Below, in pieces: positions 35,687 through 43,577 of a DNA stretch of 64,000 bases. Each line of letters starts with the position of its first letter. The stretch's first letter is position 1. The stretch lies in assembly GCA_026874595.1 (NCBI GenBank), contig JAPPUL010000072.1, positions 186,001 through 250,000 on the forward strand, read 5' to 3'. This DNA is from Sipunculus nudus. Its lineage: Eukaryota > Annelida > Sipuncula > Golfingiida > Sipunculidae. The notes below the pieces were generated by a model, which worked only from the letters and a program-made list of their open reading frames with translations, made no database searches and had not been told where the DNA came from. A program made the translations under genes and the position numbers.

Positions 35687-36745
35687 GTGCAAAGAATAAA
35701 GAATAAAAATAAAGAGGATGGGAAAGAGGATGGGAAAGAGGATGGGAAAGAGGATGGTAAAGAGGATGGTAAAGAGGATGTGTTAAGAGGGGAAGTTACG
35801 ATGGGGGTTGGTGGGAGTGTAGAGGTAAGAAGGTTCAAGGTATTACGAGTTAGCGTAACAGACAGATGTAACTTTGGGTGTAAATATTGCTCAGAGGGGG
35901 ATGAGCTAGGAGGTGTTGGACTAAAAGAGGAAGAATACATAGAACTAATTAAGCTATTACACGAGGAACTAGTTCTTGAGAAGGTGCGAATAACAGGCGG
36001 GGAGCCACTATTGTATAAGGGACTAGCTAGGCTAATAAGAGGAGTTAAGAGTTTGGGAATAAAGGCTTTGACGCTAACGACAAATGGTTATAATCTAGCG
36101 GATCGGATAATGGAGTTAAAGGGCTCAGGGCTTGACGGACTAAATGTATCCTGCGATGCACTTGGGGAGGAAGAGTTTGAGAAAATAACAGGGGGCGGCA
36201 AATATAAGGACAATGTATTGGAAGGGATAGAAAAGAGCATGAGGCTGGGTTTTAAAGTAAAAGTAAACGCGACAATACTGCGAGGTTTAAACGAAGGGGA
36301 GATATTGAAGTTGTTAAAATATTTTGGTAAGCGAGGGGTGGTGGTACGGTTTTTAGAGGTGATGCAGATGGGCCATTTGTATAATAATCATGAGAGATAT
36401 TTTTATGGAGAAGAATCAATATTGGGACAGATAAAGAAGGAGTATGAGCTTGAGGAATTAGGGCGGGAAGCAGGCAAGACATCAAAATATTGGAAGACGA
36501 AGGCAGAGGGGTATAAATTTGGGATAATATCGAACACAACGAGTCCGTTTTGCAAAGATTGTAATAGGCTACGTCTTGATCACAAAGGGAATATATATGG
36601 CTGTCTTAGTGAGGAAAGGAGTTTCAACATACGAGGTATAAGGAGTAGGGAGAAACTGCGCAAGATATTAGAAGAGGCATTAAAGGACAAACAAGAGTAT
36701 AGATTTAAAGGCAGTGCACTTGGGATGCAACAGATAGGCGGTTAA
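35687..36745 (+). CDS. moaA: GTP 3',8-cyclase MoaA, with Lys-Glu-Asp-Gly repeat at the N-terminus
   Basis: MoaA is a radical SAM enzyme that makes 3',8-cyclo-GTP, the first step of molybdopterin synthesis. The SAM cluster motif is SVTDRCNFGCKYCSEG. ITGGEPLLY follows. The second cluster is in TSPFCKDCNRLRLDHKGNIY followed by GC, and the protein ends in Gly-Gly as functional MoaA does. The frame starts at GTG 35687 after AGGAG and includes about six Lys-Glu-Asp-Gly repeats. An internal ATG at 35801, after AGAGGGGAAG, gives a 314-residue protein closer to the usual length and may be the true start. Confidence 0.93.
   Translation: MQRIKNKNKEDGKEDGKEDGKEDGKEDGKEDVLRGEVTMGVGGSVEVRRFKVLRVSVTDRCNFGCKYCSEGDELGGVGLKEEEYIELIKLLHEELVLEKVRITGGEPLLYKGLARLIRGVKSLGIKALTLTTNGYNLADRIMELKGSGLDGLNVSCDALGEEEFEKITGGGKYKDNVLEGIEKSMRLGFKVKVNATILRGLNEGEILKLLKYFGKRGVVVRFLEVMQMGHLYNNHERYFYGEESILGQIKKEYELEELGREAGKTSKYWKTKAEGYKFGIISNTTSPFCKDCNRLRLDHKGNIYGCLSEERSFNIRGIRSREKLRKILEEALKDKQEYRFKGSALGMQQIGG
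35711..35782. repeat. 12-bp tandem repeat at the moaA start
   Basis: Six copies of AAAGAGGATGGG/T, the last slightly altered, lie between the GTG at 35687 and the ATG at 35801. They would encode Lys-Glu-Asp-Gly units if translated. Copy-number change would preserve the frame and alter the distance between the two candidate starts. Confidence 0.9.
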
Positions 36746-36775
36746 AAGAGAAGTAAAGCAAGAGGAGGAATAAGG

Positions 36776-37024
36776 ATGCGAATAAAAGTATATGGAGTAC
36801 TTAGGGATTATTTTGGAGAAGGTCTTGAGCTTAGGGTAGGGAGTGGAGGCGGGAGAGTAAGCTGTAAAGAGGTTTTAGAAATATTGATAAAGAGGGAGCC
36901 AAAGGTCTTAGGTCATGTTAGTAGTCTGCGGGTGATACGCGGTAAGCGGGTGGTAGAAGATATAGAAGAGCTTATAGAAGAGGGTGAAGAGTTATTATTA
37001 TTTCCGCCTTCAAGCGGCGGCTGA
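36776..37024 (+). CDS. moaD: Molybdopterin synthase small subunit MoaD
   Basis: This 82-residue ubiquitin-like protein starts MRIKVYGVLRDYFGEGLEL and ends in FPPSSGG. The C-terminal Gly-Gly is the thiocarboxylate carrier that donates sulfur in MoaE. The length is normal. The MoeB-like enzyme that activates MoaD is not in this window. Confidence 0.9.
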   Translation: MRIKVYGVLRDYFGEGLELRVGSGGGRVSCKEVLEILIKREPKVLGHVSSLRVIRGKRVVEDIEELIEEGEELLLFPPSSGG

Positions 37025-37136
37025 AGTGTAATGAGCTGTAGAATGATGGAAAAAGGCGAGAGGCAATTGAAAACAGATGAGATAGAGGAGTAAAAACGGA
37101 GTAAAAACGGGGTAAAAGGAGGGCTATTGTTAAAGG

Positions 37137-37577
37137 ATGAACGTAGTAGAAAATGGAGTAAAAGGTTTTGGAGGGATAACGGATAAGAAACTAATGCTGG
37201 ATGAGCTTTTAAGTAGAAATGGTGCACATGGGGGGGCGATAGGGGGAGTGGTATTGTTTAGCGGAGAGGTAAGACGAGATATAGCTAGAGATGGTCGGGA
37301 GGTAGATTATTTATATTACGATACAAATAAAGAGCATGCAGAGTTAAAGATAGAAGAGGTAGTAAAGGAAGCGATAAAGCGTTGGGATTTAAGTTACGGT
37401 TATTGCATACATCGAGTAGGGAGGATAGAGGTAGGAGAGAGCGCGATAGTAATTATAACGAGCGGAGGCCATAGAGGCGAGGCATATGAATCTAATAGAT
37501 ATATACTAGACAGGGTAAAGAAGGAGGCAGCGATATGGAAGAAGGAAGTATATAAGGATGGCAGTCACAGATGGTAG
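37137..37577 (+). CDS. moaE: Molybdopterin synthase large subunit MoaE
   Basis: The 146-residue product has GGVVLFSGEVRRDIARDGRE near residue 36, LYYDTNKEHAELKIEEVVKE, the central IHRVGRIEVGESAIVI and the C-terminal active-site Lys region VKKEAAIWKKEVYKDG. With MoaD it converts cyclic pyranopterin monophosphate to molybdopterin. Its stop overlaps the mobA start by 7 bp, which suggests translational coupling. Confidence 0.92.
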   Translation: MNVVENGVKGFGGITDKKLMLDELLSRNGAHGGAIGGVVLFSGEVRRDIARDGREVDYLYYDTNKEHAELKIEEVVKEAIKRWDLSYGYCIHRVGRIEVGESAIVIITSGGHRGEAYESNRYILDRVKKEAAIWKKEVYKDGSHRW

Positions 37578-38200
37578 TGGGTGTAGTTCTTTGTGGGGGA
37601 CGTAGTAGTAGGATGGGGGAGGATAAGGGGTTGTTAAGGATTAGAGAAAAGGTATGTGTTTCTCATGCAAAAGAGAAGTTATTGAGTGTATGCGATCGTG
37701 TATACATATCGATAAACGGCATACAGGAGAGAGAGTATAGTAAATATTTTGGTAAAGAAGAGTTGTTATTAGATGCAGAAAGTTATAAAGGGCCGCAAGC
37801 AGGGATACTGTCGGTGCACAAATCGTTAGAGGACATGGAAGGAGATATAAAGGAGGGGAGAAAGGAGGGGAGAAAGGAGGGAGGATATGAATGGCTATAT
37901 GTATTAGCTTGCGACATGGTAAACGTACCGAAGGTGTTAATAGAGAGGCTATACAAAAGATGCATTAGATATGGTGATAATTATGATGTTTATGTATATA
38001 GATGCGCTAACAACGTAGAAGGTCTTTGCGGGATATACTCGAGGGACTATCTAAGTGGCACAAAGGAGGCGTCAATTGGCAGTGTGCAGGAGTTGTTAGG
38101 AGGGGCTAGATGCAATATAGAGGAGTTAGGAGAAGAGGGTTGTAAATTGCTTTATAGCATAAACAGCAAAAGAGCTTACGATATCTTACGCGGACTATGA
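37571..38200 (+). CDS. mobA: Molybdenum cofactor guanylyltransferase-like protein MobA
   Basis: The 209-residue product starts VVGVVLCGGRSSRMGEDKGL, the GT-A nucleotide-binding motif LxGGxSxRMGxDK. It has DAESYKGPQAGILSV near residue 75 and VLACDMVNVPKVLIE, the metal-binding Asp region. MobA adds GMP to the cofactor for bis-MGD enzymes, so a DMSO-reductase-family enzyme is expected elsewhere in the genome. A Lys-Glu-Gly-Arg repeat (three 12-bp units, 37849-37884) lies in a surface loop. It overlaps moaE by 7 bp. Confidence 0.87.
   Translation: MVVGVVLCGGRSSRMGEDKGLLRIREKVCVSHAKEKLLSVCDRVYISINGIQEREYSKYFGKEELLLDAESYKGPQAGILSVHKSLEDMEGDIKEGRKEGRKEGGYEWLYVLACDMVNVPKVLIERLYKRCIRYGDNYDVYVYRCANNVEGLCGIYSRDYLSGTKEASIGSVQELLGGARCNIEELGEEGCKLLYSINSKRAYDILRGL
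37849..37884. repeat. 12-bp tandem repeat inside mobA
   Basis: Three copies of AAAGGAGGGGAG (the last with one change) encode Lys-Glu-Gly-Arg units between the nucleotide-binding region and the metal-binding Asp motif. Confidence 0.85.
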
Positions 38201-38243
38201 GGTGGTAGAGGGTTTTGAGGGACAAGGCGTGGCAAGTTAGTAG

Positions 38244-38489
38244 TTAAGAGTTGTTAATAAAGTTTTTTAGAGTCTGAATGTTATACAAATAGAAGGATTT
38301 TCTGCGTTTATCGGTCTTAATACGCAGCTTACAAGCAGTATGCAAATTAATATTAGCTTGAGAGATTTCTAATAAGCTAAAGCCATAAGCCTTTCTTAGA
38401 CCATTTTTTTTAGGGACAAAAGCAAGTAGGTTGTTTTTAATAACAGATGGAATAGATATAGGAGGCGGCGAGGAGTTTGAGCTAGGCAT
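38244..38489 (-). CDS. Hypothetical 81-residue protein
   Basis: The start at 38489 is preceded by GGAG at a normal spacing. The product has no signal peptide or membrane segment. It contains IPSVIKNNLLAFVPKKNGLR and a basic stretch, KLRIKTDKRRKSFYLY, then NIQTLKNFINN, which might fold as a small helical DNA-binding protein. I do not recognise a family. It has lagging-strand pyrimidine-rich codons, like other real minus-strand genes here, which supports it being genuine. It is convergent with mobA. Confidence 0.5.
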   Translation of the reverse strand: MPSSNSSPPPISIPSVIKNNLLAFVPKKNGLRKAYGFSLLEISQANINLHTACKLRIKTDKRRKSFYLYNIQTLKNFINNS

Positions 38490-38594
38490 AATAACGATCT
38501 CCATAAAAAAAGGTGTTATAAAATATACTATAAAAGAGAGTTAAAGTAGCTAAAGTAAATCTAAGGATGGAAAAAAAGGAGATAAAATAGGTAA

Positions 38595-39359
38595 TTGCAA
38601 GCGCTGATATACGCAGCAGGTTATGGAAGGAGGCTTTGGCCGATAACGAAGAATAAGCCAAAAGCGCTAATATACCTGCGTGAGGGGTTACGCTTATTAG
38701 AGTATGACATAAGGAAGCTAAGGGGACATGGTATTAAACATGTTGTTATAAATGTGCATTATTGCGCCCAACAGATTATAGATTTTGTAAAAAGGAGTAA
38801 TTTTGGTATAGAGCTATTGATATCGGACGAAGGAGATAAACTTTTGGATACAGGGGGAGGATTATATAAGGCAAAAGAGATTTTACAAAGAATAAGTTAC
38901 GCAGGGGCAGGGAGTGGACATATATTATTATATAATGCAGACATAGTAAGTAATATAGATTTAAGTAATCTTTTAAAGGCACATAAGGAAGGAGTAAAGA
39001 AAGATGGGAGGGTGGCAACGCTTGCAGTACAGGTTGGAGGAGAGGATATAGAGCGAGGTTTATTATTTAGTGAGGGCGAGGAGCTTATGGGTTGGCAAAG
39101 GGGCTATGAGGATATGGAAGTATTAGGGGATTGGCGTTGTAGGAAAAGGTTTAGTGGCATACAAGTGGTTAGTGAGGAGATATTTAGTTATATGGAGAGC
39201 AGGGGCCTAACAAAATATTCGATAATAGAGTTATACCTAGACATAGTGAAGGAAGGAGGAATAATAAAGGGCTATGGACATGATAAAGATTACGTATTAG
39301 ACGTAGGTTTATACGAAAATTTATACAAAGCGTATGAATATATAGGAGATGTAGAGTGA
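38595..39359 (+). CDS. Sugar-1-phosphate nucleotidyltransferase, MurU-like
   Basis: The frame starts at TTG 38595. The product has 254 residues. The GT-A nucleotidyltransferase N-terminus is QALIYAAGYGRRLWPITKNK followed by PKALI. LSDEGDKLLDTGGGLY-like text (LISDEGDKLLDTGGGLYKAK) and LLYNADIVSNID (metal-binding Asp) follow. This pattern matches MurNAc-alpha-1-phosphate uridylyltransferase MurU and related enzymes. Together with the AmgK-like kinase gene at 32020 it suggests an anhydro-MurNAc recycling route to UDP-MurNAc. The pathway assignment is inferred. Confidence 0.75.
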   Translation: MQALIYAAGYGRRLWPITKNKPKALIYLREGLRLLEYDIRKLRGHGIKHVVINVHYCAQQIIDFVKRSNFGIELLISDEGDKLLDTGGGLYKAKEILQRISYAGAGSGHILLYNADIVSNIDLSNLLKAHKEGVKKDGRVATLAVQVGGEDIERGLLFSEGEELMGWQRGYEDMEVLGDWRCRKRFSGIQVVSEEIFSYMESRGLTKYSIIELYLDIVKEGGIIKGYGHDKDYVLDVGLYENLYKAYEYIGDVE

Positions 39360-39388
39360 GACTAAAGTGAGACTAAAGTGAGACTAAT
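39356..39388. repeat. 11-bp tandem repeat after the MurU-like gene
   Basis: Two full copies and one partial copy of GTGAGACTAAA start at the stop codon of the MurU-like gene. The region is non-coding and lies just before the lptC-like gene. Confidence 0.8.
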
Positions 39389-39430
39389 ATGAGGCTAATG
39401 AGAGAGAGGTTATCTTAGGGAGCAAAACGA

Positions 39431-39991
39431 GTGAGACAACTAAAGATATTGCTAGTAATAATACTGGCCTTGAATATTTGGGGATGCACTGATGAGGAAC
39501 TAGATGATATACAAGCAATAAGGGAGACAGTGATAGTTCCATCTATCCAGGCAAAGGCGACAAAGGTATTTGCTTATGATAGTCAAAATCGTCTAACGAC
39601 AATAATAATTGGGAATAGGAAGACATTATTTAAGCGAGCCCAAGAGATATGGCTAGATAATTTAAGGACATTATATATAAGCCGGGATGCTGATGAGGTT
39701 ATATATACGGAATTAACATCAGATAAAGCGAAAGTAAATTATGATAGTCTTGATTTGGAGGCGTGGGGTAATGTGGTTGTGAAACGTGATAATGAGATGC
39801 GGCTTGAGACGGAGCGGATATTTTGGGATAATGAGCAGGAGATATTGTACACAGAAGGAGAGGAGCGAGTAATAATTTACAAACAAGAAACAACAAAGGA
39901 AAGGATAGTGCGAGTGGTGGGAACAAATTTATATGCAGATAAGAAGTTATCGGAGGTAGAATTAGACGAAGTGGTAACATTGGATCCATAA
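39431..39991 (+). CDS. LptC-like LPS export lipoprotein
   Basis: The frame starts at GTG 39431. The 186-residue product has a lipoprotein signal ending at Cys19 (LALNIWGC). The body is an all-beta LptC/OstA-like repeat: DSQNRLTTIIIGNRKTLFKR, DKAKVNYDSLDLEAWGNVVV, LETERIFWDNEQEILYTEGE and VGTNLYADKKLSEVELDEV. LptC is the periplasmic bridge between the LptBFG transporter and LptA in lipopolysaccharide export. Other lpt genes are not present here. It supports an outer membrane with LPS or LOS. Confidence 0.75.
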   Translation: MRQLKILLVIILALNIWGCTDEELDDIQAIRETVIVPSIQAKATKVFAYDSQNRLTTIIIGNRKTLFKRAQEIWLDNLRTLYISRDADEVIYTELTSDKAKVNYDSLDLEAWGNVVVKRDNEMRLETERIFWDNEQEILYTEGEERVIIYKQETTKERIVRVVGTNLYADKKLSEVELDEVVTLDP

Positions 39992-40092
39992 GCTATGGTG
40001 TAAATGGTAGAAAAGTAAGTAGAGTAGGGATGAAATAAAGTGTATGATTTGTAATGGTTAGCTGTTCATATATAGCAGGAGAGGGGAACAAT

Positions 40093-40923
40093 ATGAATGA
40101 ACAAAAAGTGCATAAGAAGCAGTTACTAATTCACAAGATAGAACAAGAGATAGATCAAATACCATCCTTGCCAGATAATATAGAGGAGGTATCAGAATTA
40201 GTAAAGGATCGGAATGCGGATGTAAAAGCGATAGGCGATATAATCCGTCGAGATCCGGCCTTGATGTTTGATGTATTAAAGGTTGCCAACTCAGCACATT
40301 ATAAAACCCGTAGTCGAGTAGCGACGATAGAACGAGCGATAACGATAATAGGAACCCGAGAGTTGACGATGGTGCTTATGAGGATAGCAGGACTTAGTAT
40401 AATCGACAAATTTTATGGTTCGATGGAAAGTATAAGCCGACATTCAAACAAGTGTGCAAAATATGCAAAAGAGATATTAAAAATACATAATAGTGAATGT
40501 AGTAAGGAAGTGGCGTATACAGCTGGCTTACTGCACGATATAGGAAAGCTTATATTTTTGAATATAATACCTGGAGTTATGGATAGAATAGATTTGCTAA
40601 GTGAGAGTCGAGGAGTAGATACATGGGAGCTTGAGCGTCTTGCAATTGGCTTAACACATGCGGAGATAGGTGCAAAGATTACGGAGAAGTGGGGTTTTCC
40701 AAAGCCCTTGATAGCGGCAATAGATTATCATCACAATCCCTTATTTGCGGGAGTAGATGAGAAGGACATAGTATATAGCGTATATTTAGGAAATATATTA
40801 AGTTACTATCCGAGGGTGACAGCGGATATAATGCTTAGAATAGAAGACAAAGTGCTGTACTATTTTGGTATAAAGTCAGAGGATGAGCTTACGGAATATC
40901 TAGATATATTACAAAGTCGTTAA
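40093..40923 (+). CDS. HDOD domain protein
   Basis: The start at 40093 follows AGGAGAGGGG. The 276-residue product shows IDQIPSLPDNIEEVSELVKD, IIRRDPALMFDVLKVANSAH, IERAITIIGTRELTMVLMRI and the HD-like GLLHDIGKLIFLN, followed by THAEIGAKITEKWGFPKPLI with DYHHNP. HDOD proteins are signalling modules related to HD hydrolases and act in stress, motility and nucleotide signalling. No output domain is fused. The gene is monocistronic. Confidence 0.85.
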   Translation: MNEQKVHKKQLLIHKIEQEIDQIPSLPDNIEEVSELVKDRNADVKAIGDIIRRDPALMFDVLKVANSAHYKTRSRVATIERAITIIGTRELTMVLMRIAGLSIIDKFYGSMESISRHSNKCAKYAKEILKIHNSECSKEVAYTAGLLHDIGKLIFLNIIPGVMDRIDLLSESRGVDTWELERLAIGLTHAEIGAKITEKWGFPKPLIAAIDYHHNPLFAGVDEKDIVYSVYLGNILSYYPRVTADIMLRIEDKVLYYFGIKSEDELTEYLDILQSR

Positions 40924-40958
40924 AGCTATTTTTGCAAAAAGAGTTTAAAGGATCGATT

Positions 40959-42227
40959 CTAAGAGATAGGGAAATTAATATATAAAGAGGTCCCGTTTTT
41001 AGAAGTCTGGATATTAATCTTAGCATTCATTTCTTGAGCTCTAAACTCGATATTGCGAATCCCGTTACCTTTAACAAATTGCTTTTTATCAAAGCCCATA
41101 CCATTATCTTTAATGTCTAAAACGATATATTGGGCAAAGATGTTGAGCGAAAGAGAAGCTTTGGAGGCATTGGAGTGCTTCATAATGTTATTAAACCATT
41201 CGGTGATAATTTTGTTAAGGCTAAATTTGATAGAAGGATTTAATGCGTTAATGTTATCTTTAGAGTTGAAGTTGAAGCTAAGATTAAGATTTCTTAAATT
41301 TAGGAAGTGCGTTAATTTATTTTGGATGTAAGAAACAAAGTCGTTTAATTGGATATTATGGTGGTCAGTAATTTCGTGAATAACGTTTCTCATTTGGACC
41401 AGAGCATCACGAGACAGATCATTTATTTTGGAAAGAGCGTCAACAGTTTTTTGCGAGTCAGAATTTATGGTATCAGAAGCGATTTGCGAATAAATGACAT
41501 TAGCAGTAAGGGAAGCTCCGAGGGAGTCATGGAGGTCTCTTGAGATACGTTCTTTTTCTTTAAGAAGGGCTAAATGGTTAATTTCTTTTAAGAGAGAGAT
41601 ATTTTGTTTTTGAATAGAATCTTCACTTTGCTTAAGTTTGGCTTGATAGTAGTATAGTAAAGCGGAGACAACACTAATGCCATAACCGTATGAGATAAAG
41701 TAAAAAGAGTGCGGGATTTGTTGTAAGATGAAGATGGTAGAGATTAAAGAAGGAGTTGCGCTAACAAGCAGTAGTAAATTGATGTGGAAATAATTAAGCT
41801 GAGCGATAATGAAGATGAAGAGGAAGTGAAGGACCCACCAACCGGTTTTAGGTTCTTGAGTATAAAATATTATGGTAGAAGAGAAAAGGATTAAGATGAT
41901 ATTGTAAAAGAAAGCGGAGAGTTTAAAGAAGTAAGAATTGATACCAAAGGCTTTATAGATATAGATATTGGCGAATATGACAAGTTGTAAAGTGATAGCG
42001 GCATAAGAAGTTATATAGAAATTGAGTCTAAGGTACTTATAATTTTGGTCAAGATATGAAGCTAAGATGAGGGAATTTGCGAATATGATAATGATAAGGG
42101 GTCCTTTACTTGCGAAGAAAGCCTTATAAGTATTAATATAGATATTAGGAATAGTGAGAATATATTTGTTTAAATATGCTAATGGAGCTAAAGTATTTGT
42201 GAAGCTGGTATTTATTTTAAAAGGCAT
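40959..42227 (-). CDS. Membrane sensor histidine kinase, HisKA_3 type
   Basis: The N-terminal half (about 1-200) of this 422-residue protein holds about six hydrophobic segments. A short coiled coil follows, then the HisKA_3 phosphoacceptor region EKERISRDLHDSLGASLTAN, with His in the DLHDS box. The HATPase part has TEWFNNIMKHSNASKASLSL (N box) and LDIKDNGMGFDKKQFVKGNG followed by IRN. This is the NarX/DesK class, which normally pairs with a LuxR-type response regulator. No regulator gene is adjacent, so it is an orphan here. The input signal is unknown. Confidence 0.87.
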   Translation of the reverse strand: MPFKINTSFTNTLAPLAYLNKYILTIPNIYINTYKAFFASKGPLIIIIFANSLILASYLDQNYKYLRLNFYITSYAAITLQLVIFANIYIYKAFGINSYFFKLSAFFYNIILILFSSTIIFYTQEPKTGWWVLHFLFIFIIAQLNYFHINLLLLVSATPSLISTIFILQQIPHSFYFISYGYGISVVSALLYYYQAKLKQSEDSIQKQNISLLKEINHLALLKEKERISRDLHDSLGASLTANVIYSQIASDTINSDSQKTVDALSKINDLSRDALVQMRNVIHEITDHHNIQLNDFVSYIQNKLTHFLNLRNLNLSFNFNSKDNINALNPSIKFSLNKIITEWFNNIMKHSNASKASLSLNIFAQYIVLDIKDNGMGFDKKQFVKGNGIRNIEFRAQEMNAKINIQTSKNGTSLYINFPIS

Positions 42228-42532
42228 AAGAGCAAAGAAACTAAAAAGCTGGGATAAAGTCTATAAAAGTAGGGAGATAAAATGTTGCTAGTAGATGGGA
42301 TAGAGAAAATAAAGGGGATAGGCTAAGGTATTAATTTAAAGAAAAATAGAATGAGATAAAGAGTTGACAAGGAAATAGGAAGCGGCTAGATTTGTAGGAT
42401 AATTATAGGGAAAAGGGGAGATAAAACGATTAAGGAGTTTATATTAAATATGAGGGACAAAAGAGGTGTAAAAGGAGGAAGGGTTGTAGAAGGAGGAAGA
42501 GGAGGAAGAGAAGGAAGAGAAGGAAGAGCTAG
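42228..42532. other. Intergenic region with a candidate promoter for the carrier gene
   Basis: This gap lies between the divergent histidine kinase and auxin-efflux-type carrier genes. It holds a promoter-like TTGACA / 17 bp / TAGATT (42364-42392) pointing right. It ends in short purine repeats of the AGGAAGAG kind (about 42475-42530), which merge with the ribosome site. Confidence 0.5.
42364..42392 (+). promoter_or_regulatory. Candidate sigma-70 promoter
   Basis: TTGACA (42364-42369), a 17-bp spacer and TAGATT (42387-42392) lie about 140 bp before the carrier gene. The same hexamers and spacing occur upstream of tRNA-Val, which raises confidence. Confidence 0.45.
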
Positions 42533-43519
42533 ATGTTAGAGATAGGGCTATCGACGTTAATAGTGATAGTTCCGGTGGTGGTAGTAATATTAATAGGCTA
42601 TATAATACGCAGGTATGGGTGGGTAACGGAGGAAGGTCTTGATAGCATGGCGAAGTTAGTGTATTATATAGGGCTGCCGGCCTTAGTGGTAGATGAAGTA
42701 TCGAAAACGAGTATAAGTAGTTTTATAGAGGTAAAAGGGCCTATGGTCCTGGCGATAGTGTCGTTACTGATGGGTTTAATAGGATATATTAGTGCATATG
42801 TAAGAAATGAGTTACCGGAGAGGCGAGGGGTTTGGGCGATGTGTTCCTTACGAGGGAACATGGCGTTTATAGGGATTCCCTTGATCTTAAGTGCGCTTGG
42901 AGATTCAGGGATGTATTATGCCTCATTGTTGCTAGCGGTAGGAGCGCCATCCTATAATATATTGTCAGTAATTTTCTTAATCTATGCAAAACGAGCGGCA
43001 ATGGGGGAAGCCGAATTAGAATTTAAGGAAATAGTTATCTATATACTAAAAGGGATATTTACAAATTCGCTAACACTAGCAGCAATAATAGGATTATTAT
43101 TATCGTTTGTGCGGCCTGAGAGCTTACCAGTACTAGACATGAGCTTAGGGATTTTACAAAAGATACCCTTACCAATAGCATTAATAGTAATAGGGGGACA
43201 ACTAGATATAGGATCAAGTTTTCGATTGATAAGAGATACAATAATCCCGACAATGTATAAGCTAGTATTATCACCGTTTTTGGGAGCGATATTGTTGATA
43301 TTATTTAAAGCAGGGGATGCTGATTTTGTTGCGACAATGATCTTTTTGGCCTCACCAACAGCTATATTAAGCTATGTAATAGCATCTGAGATGGAAGCAG
43401 ATAAAGAGATAACCTTGAATATAATACTTGCGACAACGGCCTTGAGTGCATTTATTTATGTAGTTATGCTATTTTTGCTTGGGTTGTTTGACATATGGAG
43501 TTATAAGAAGTTGCTGTGA
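42533..43519 (+). CDS. Auxin efflux carrier (AEC) family permease
   Basis: The 328-residue product has about ten hydrophobic segments in the five-plus-five AEC layout. It contains YIIRRYGWVTEEGLDSMAKL near residue 22, followed by YYIGLPALVVDEV, and RGNMAFIGIPLILSALGDSG near residue 107. SPTAILSYVIASEMEADKE near 275 is also typical. AEC proteins export or exchange small organic acids. The substrate is unknown. It is followed 58 bp later by the spiro-SPASM gene. Confidence 0.87.
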   Translation: MLEIGLSTLIVIVPVVVVILIGYIIRRYGWVTEEGLDSMAKLVYYIGLPALVVDEVSKTSISSFIEVKGPMVLAIVSLLMGLIGYISAYVRNELPERRGVWAMCSLRGNMAFIGIPLILSALGDSGMYYASLLLAVGAPSYNILSVIFLIYAKRAAMGEAELEFKEIVIYILKGIFTNSLTLAAIIGLLLSFVRPESLPVLDMSLGILQKIPLPIALIVIGGQLDIGSSFRLIRDTIIPTMYKLVLSPFLGAILLILFKAGDADFVATMIFLASPTAILSYVIASEMEADKEITLNIILATTALSAFIYVVMLFLLGLFDIWSYKKLL

Positions 43520-43577
43520 GTTTTTTTTAAAAAAGTAGATCAACTTTAGCGTAAAAAAAATAAAAGGAGAGGAGTTA

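Noticed and set aside
1622-38646. GCCGATAA matches as sigma-28 promoters
   Set aside because: The matches near 1622 and 38639 lie inside coding sequence and are not upstream of flagellar or chemotaxis genes.
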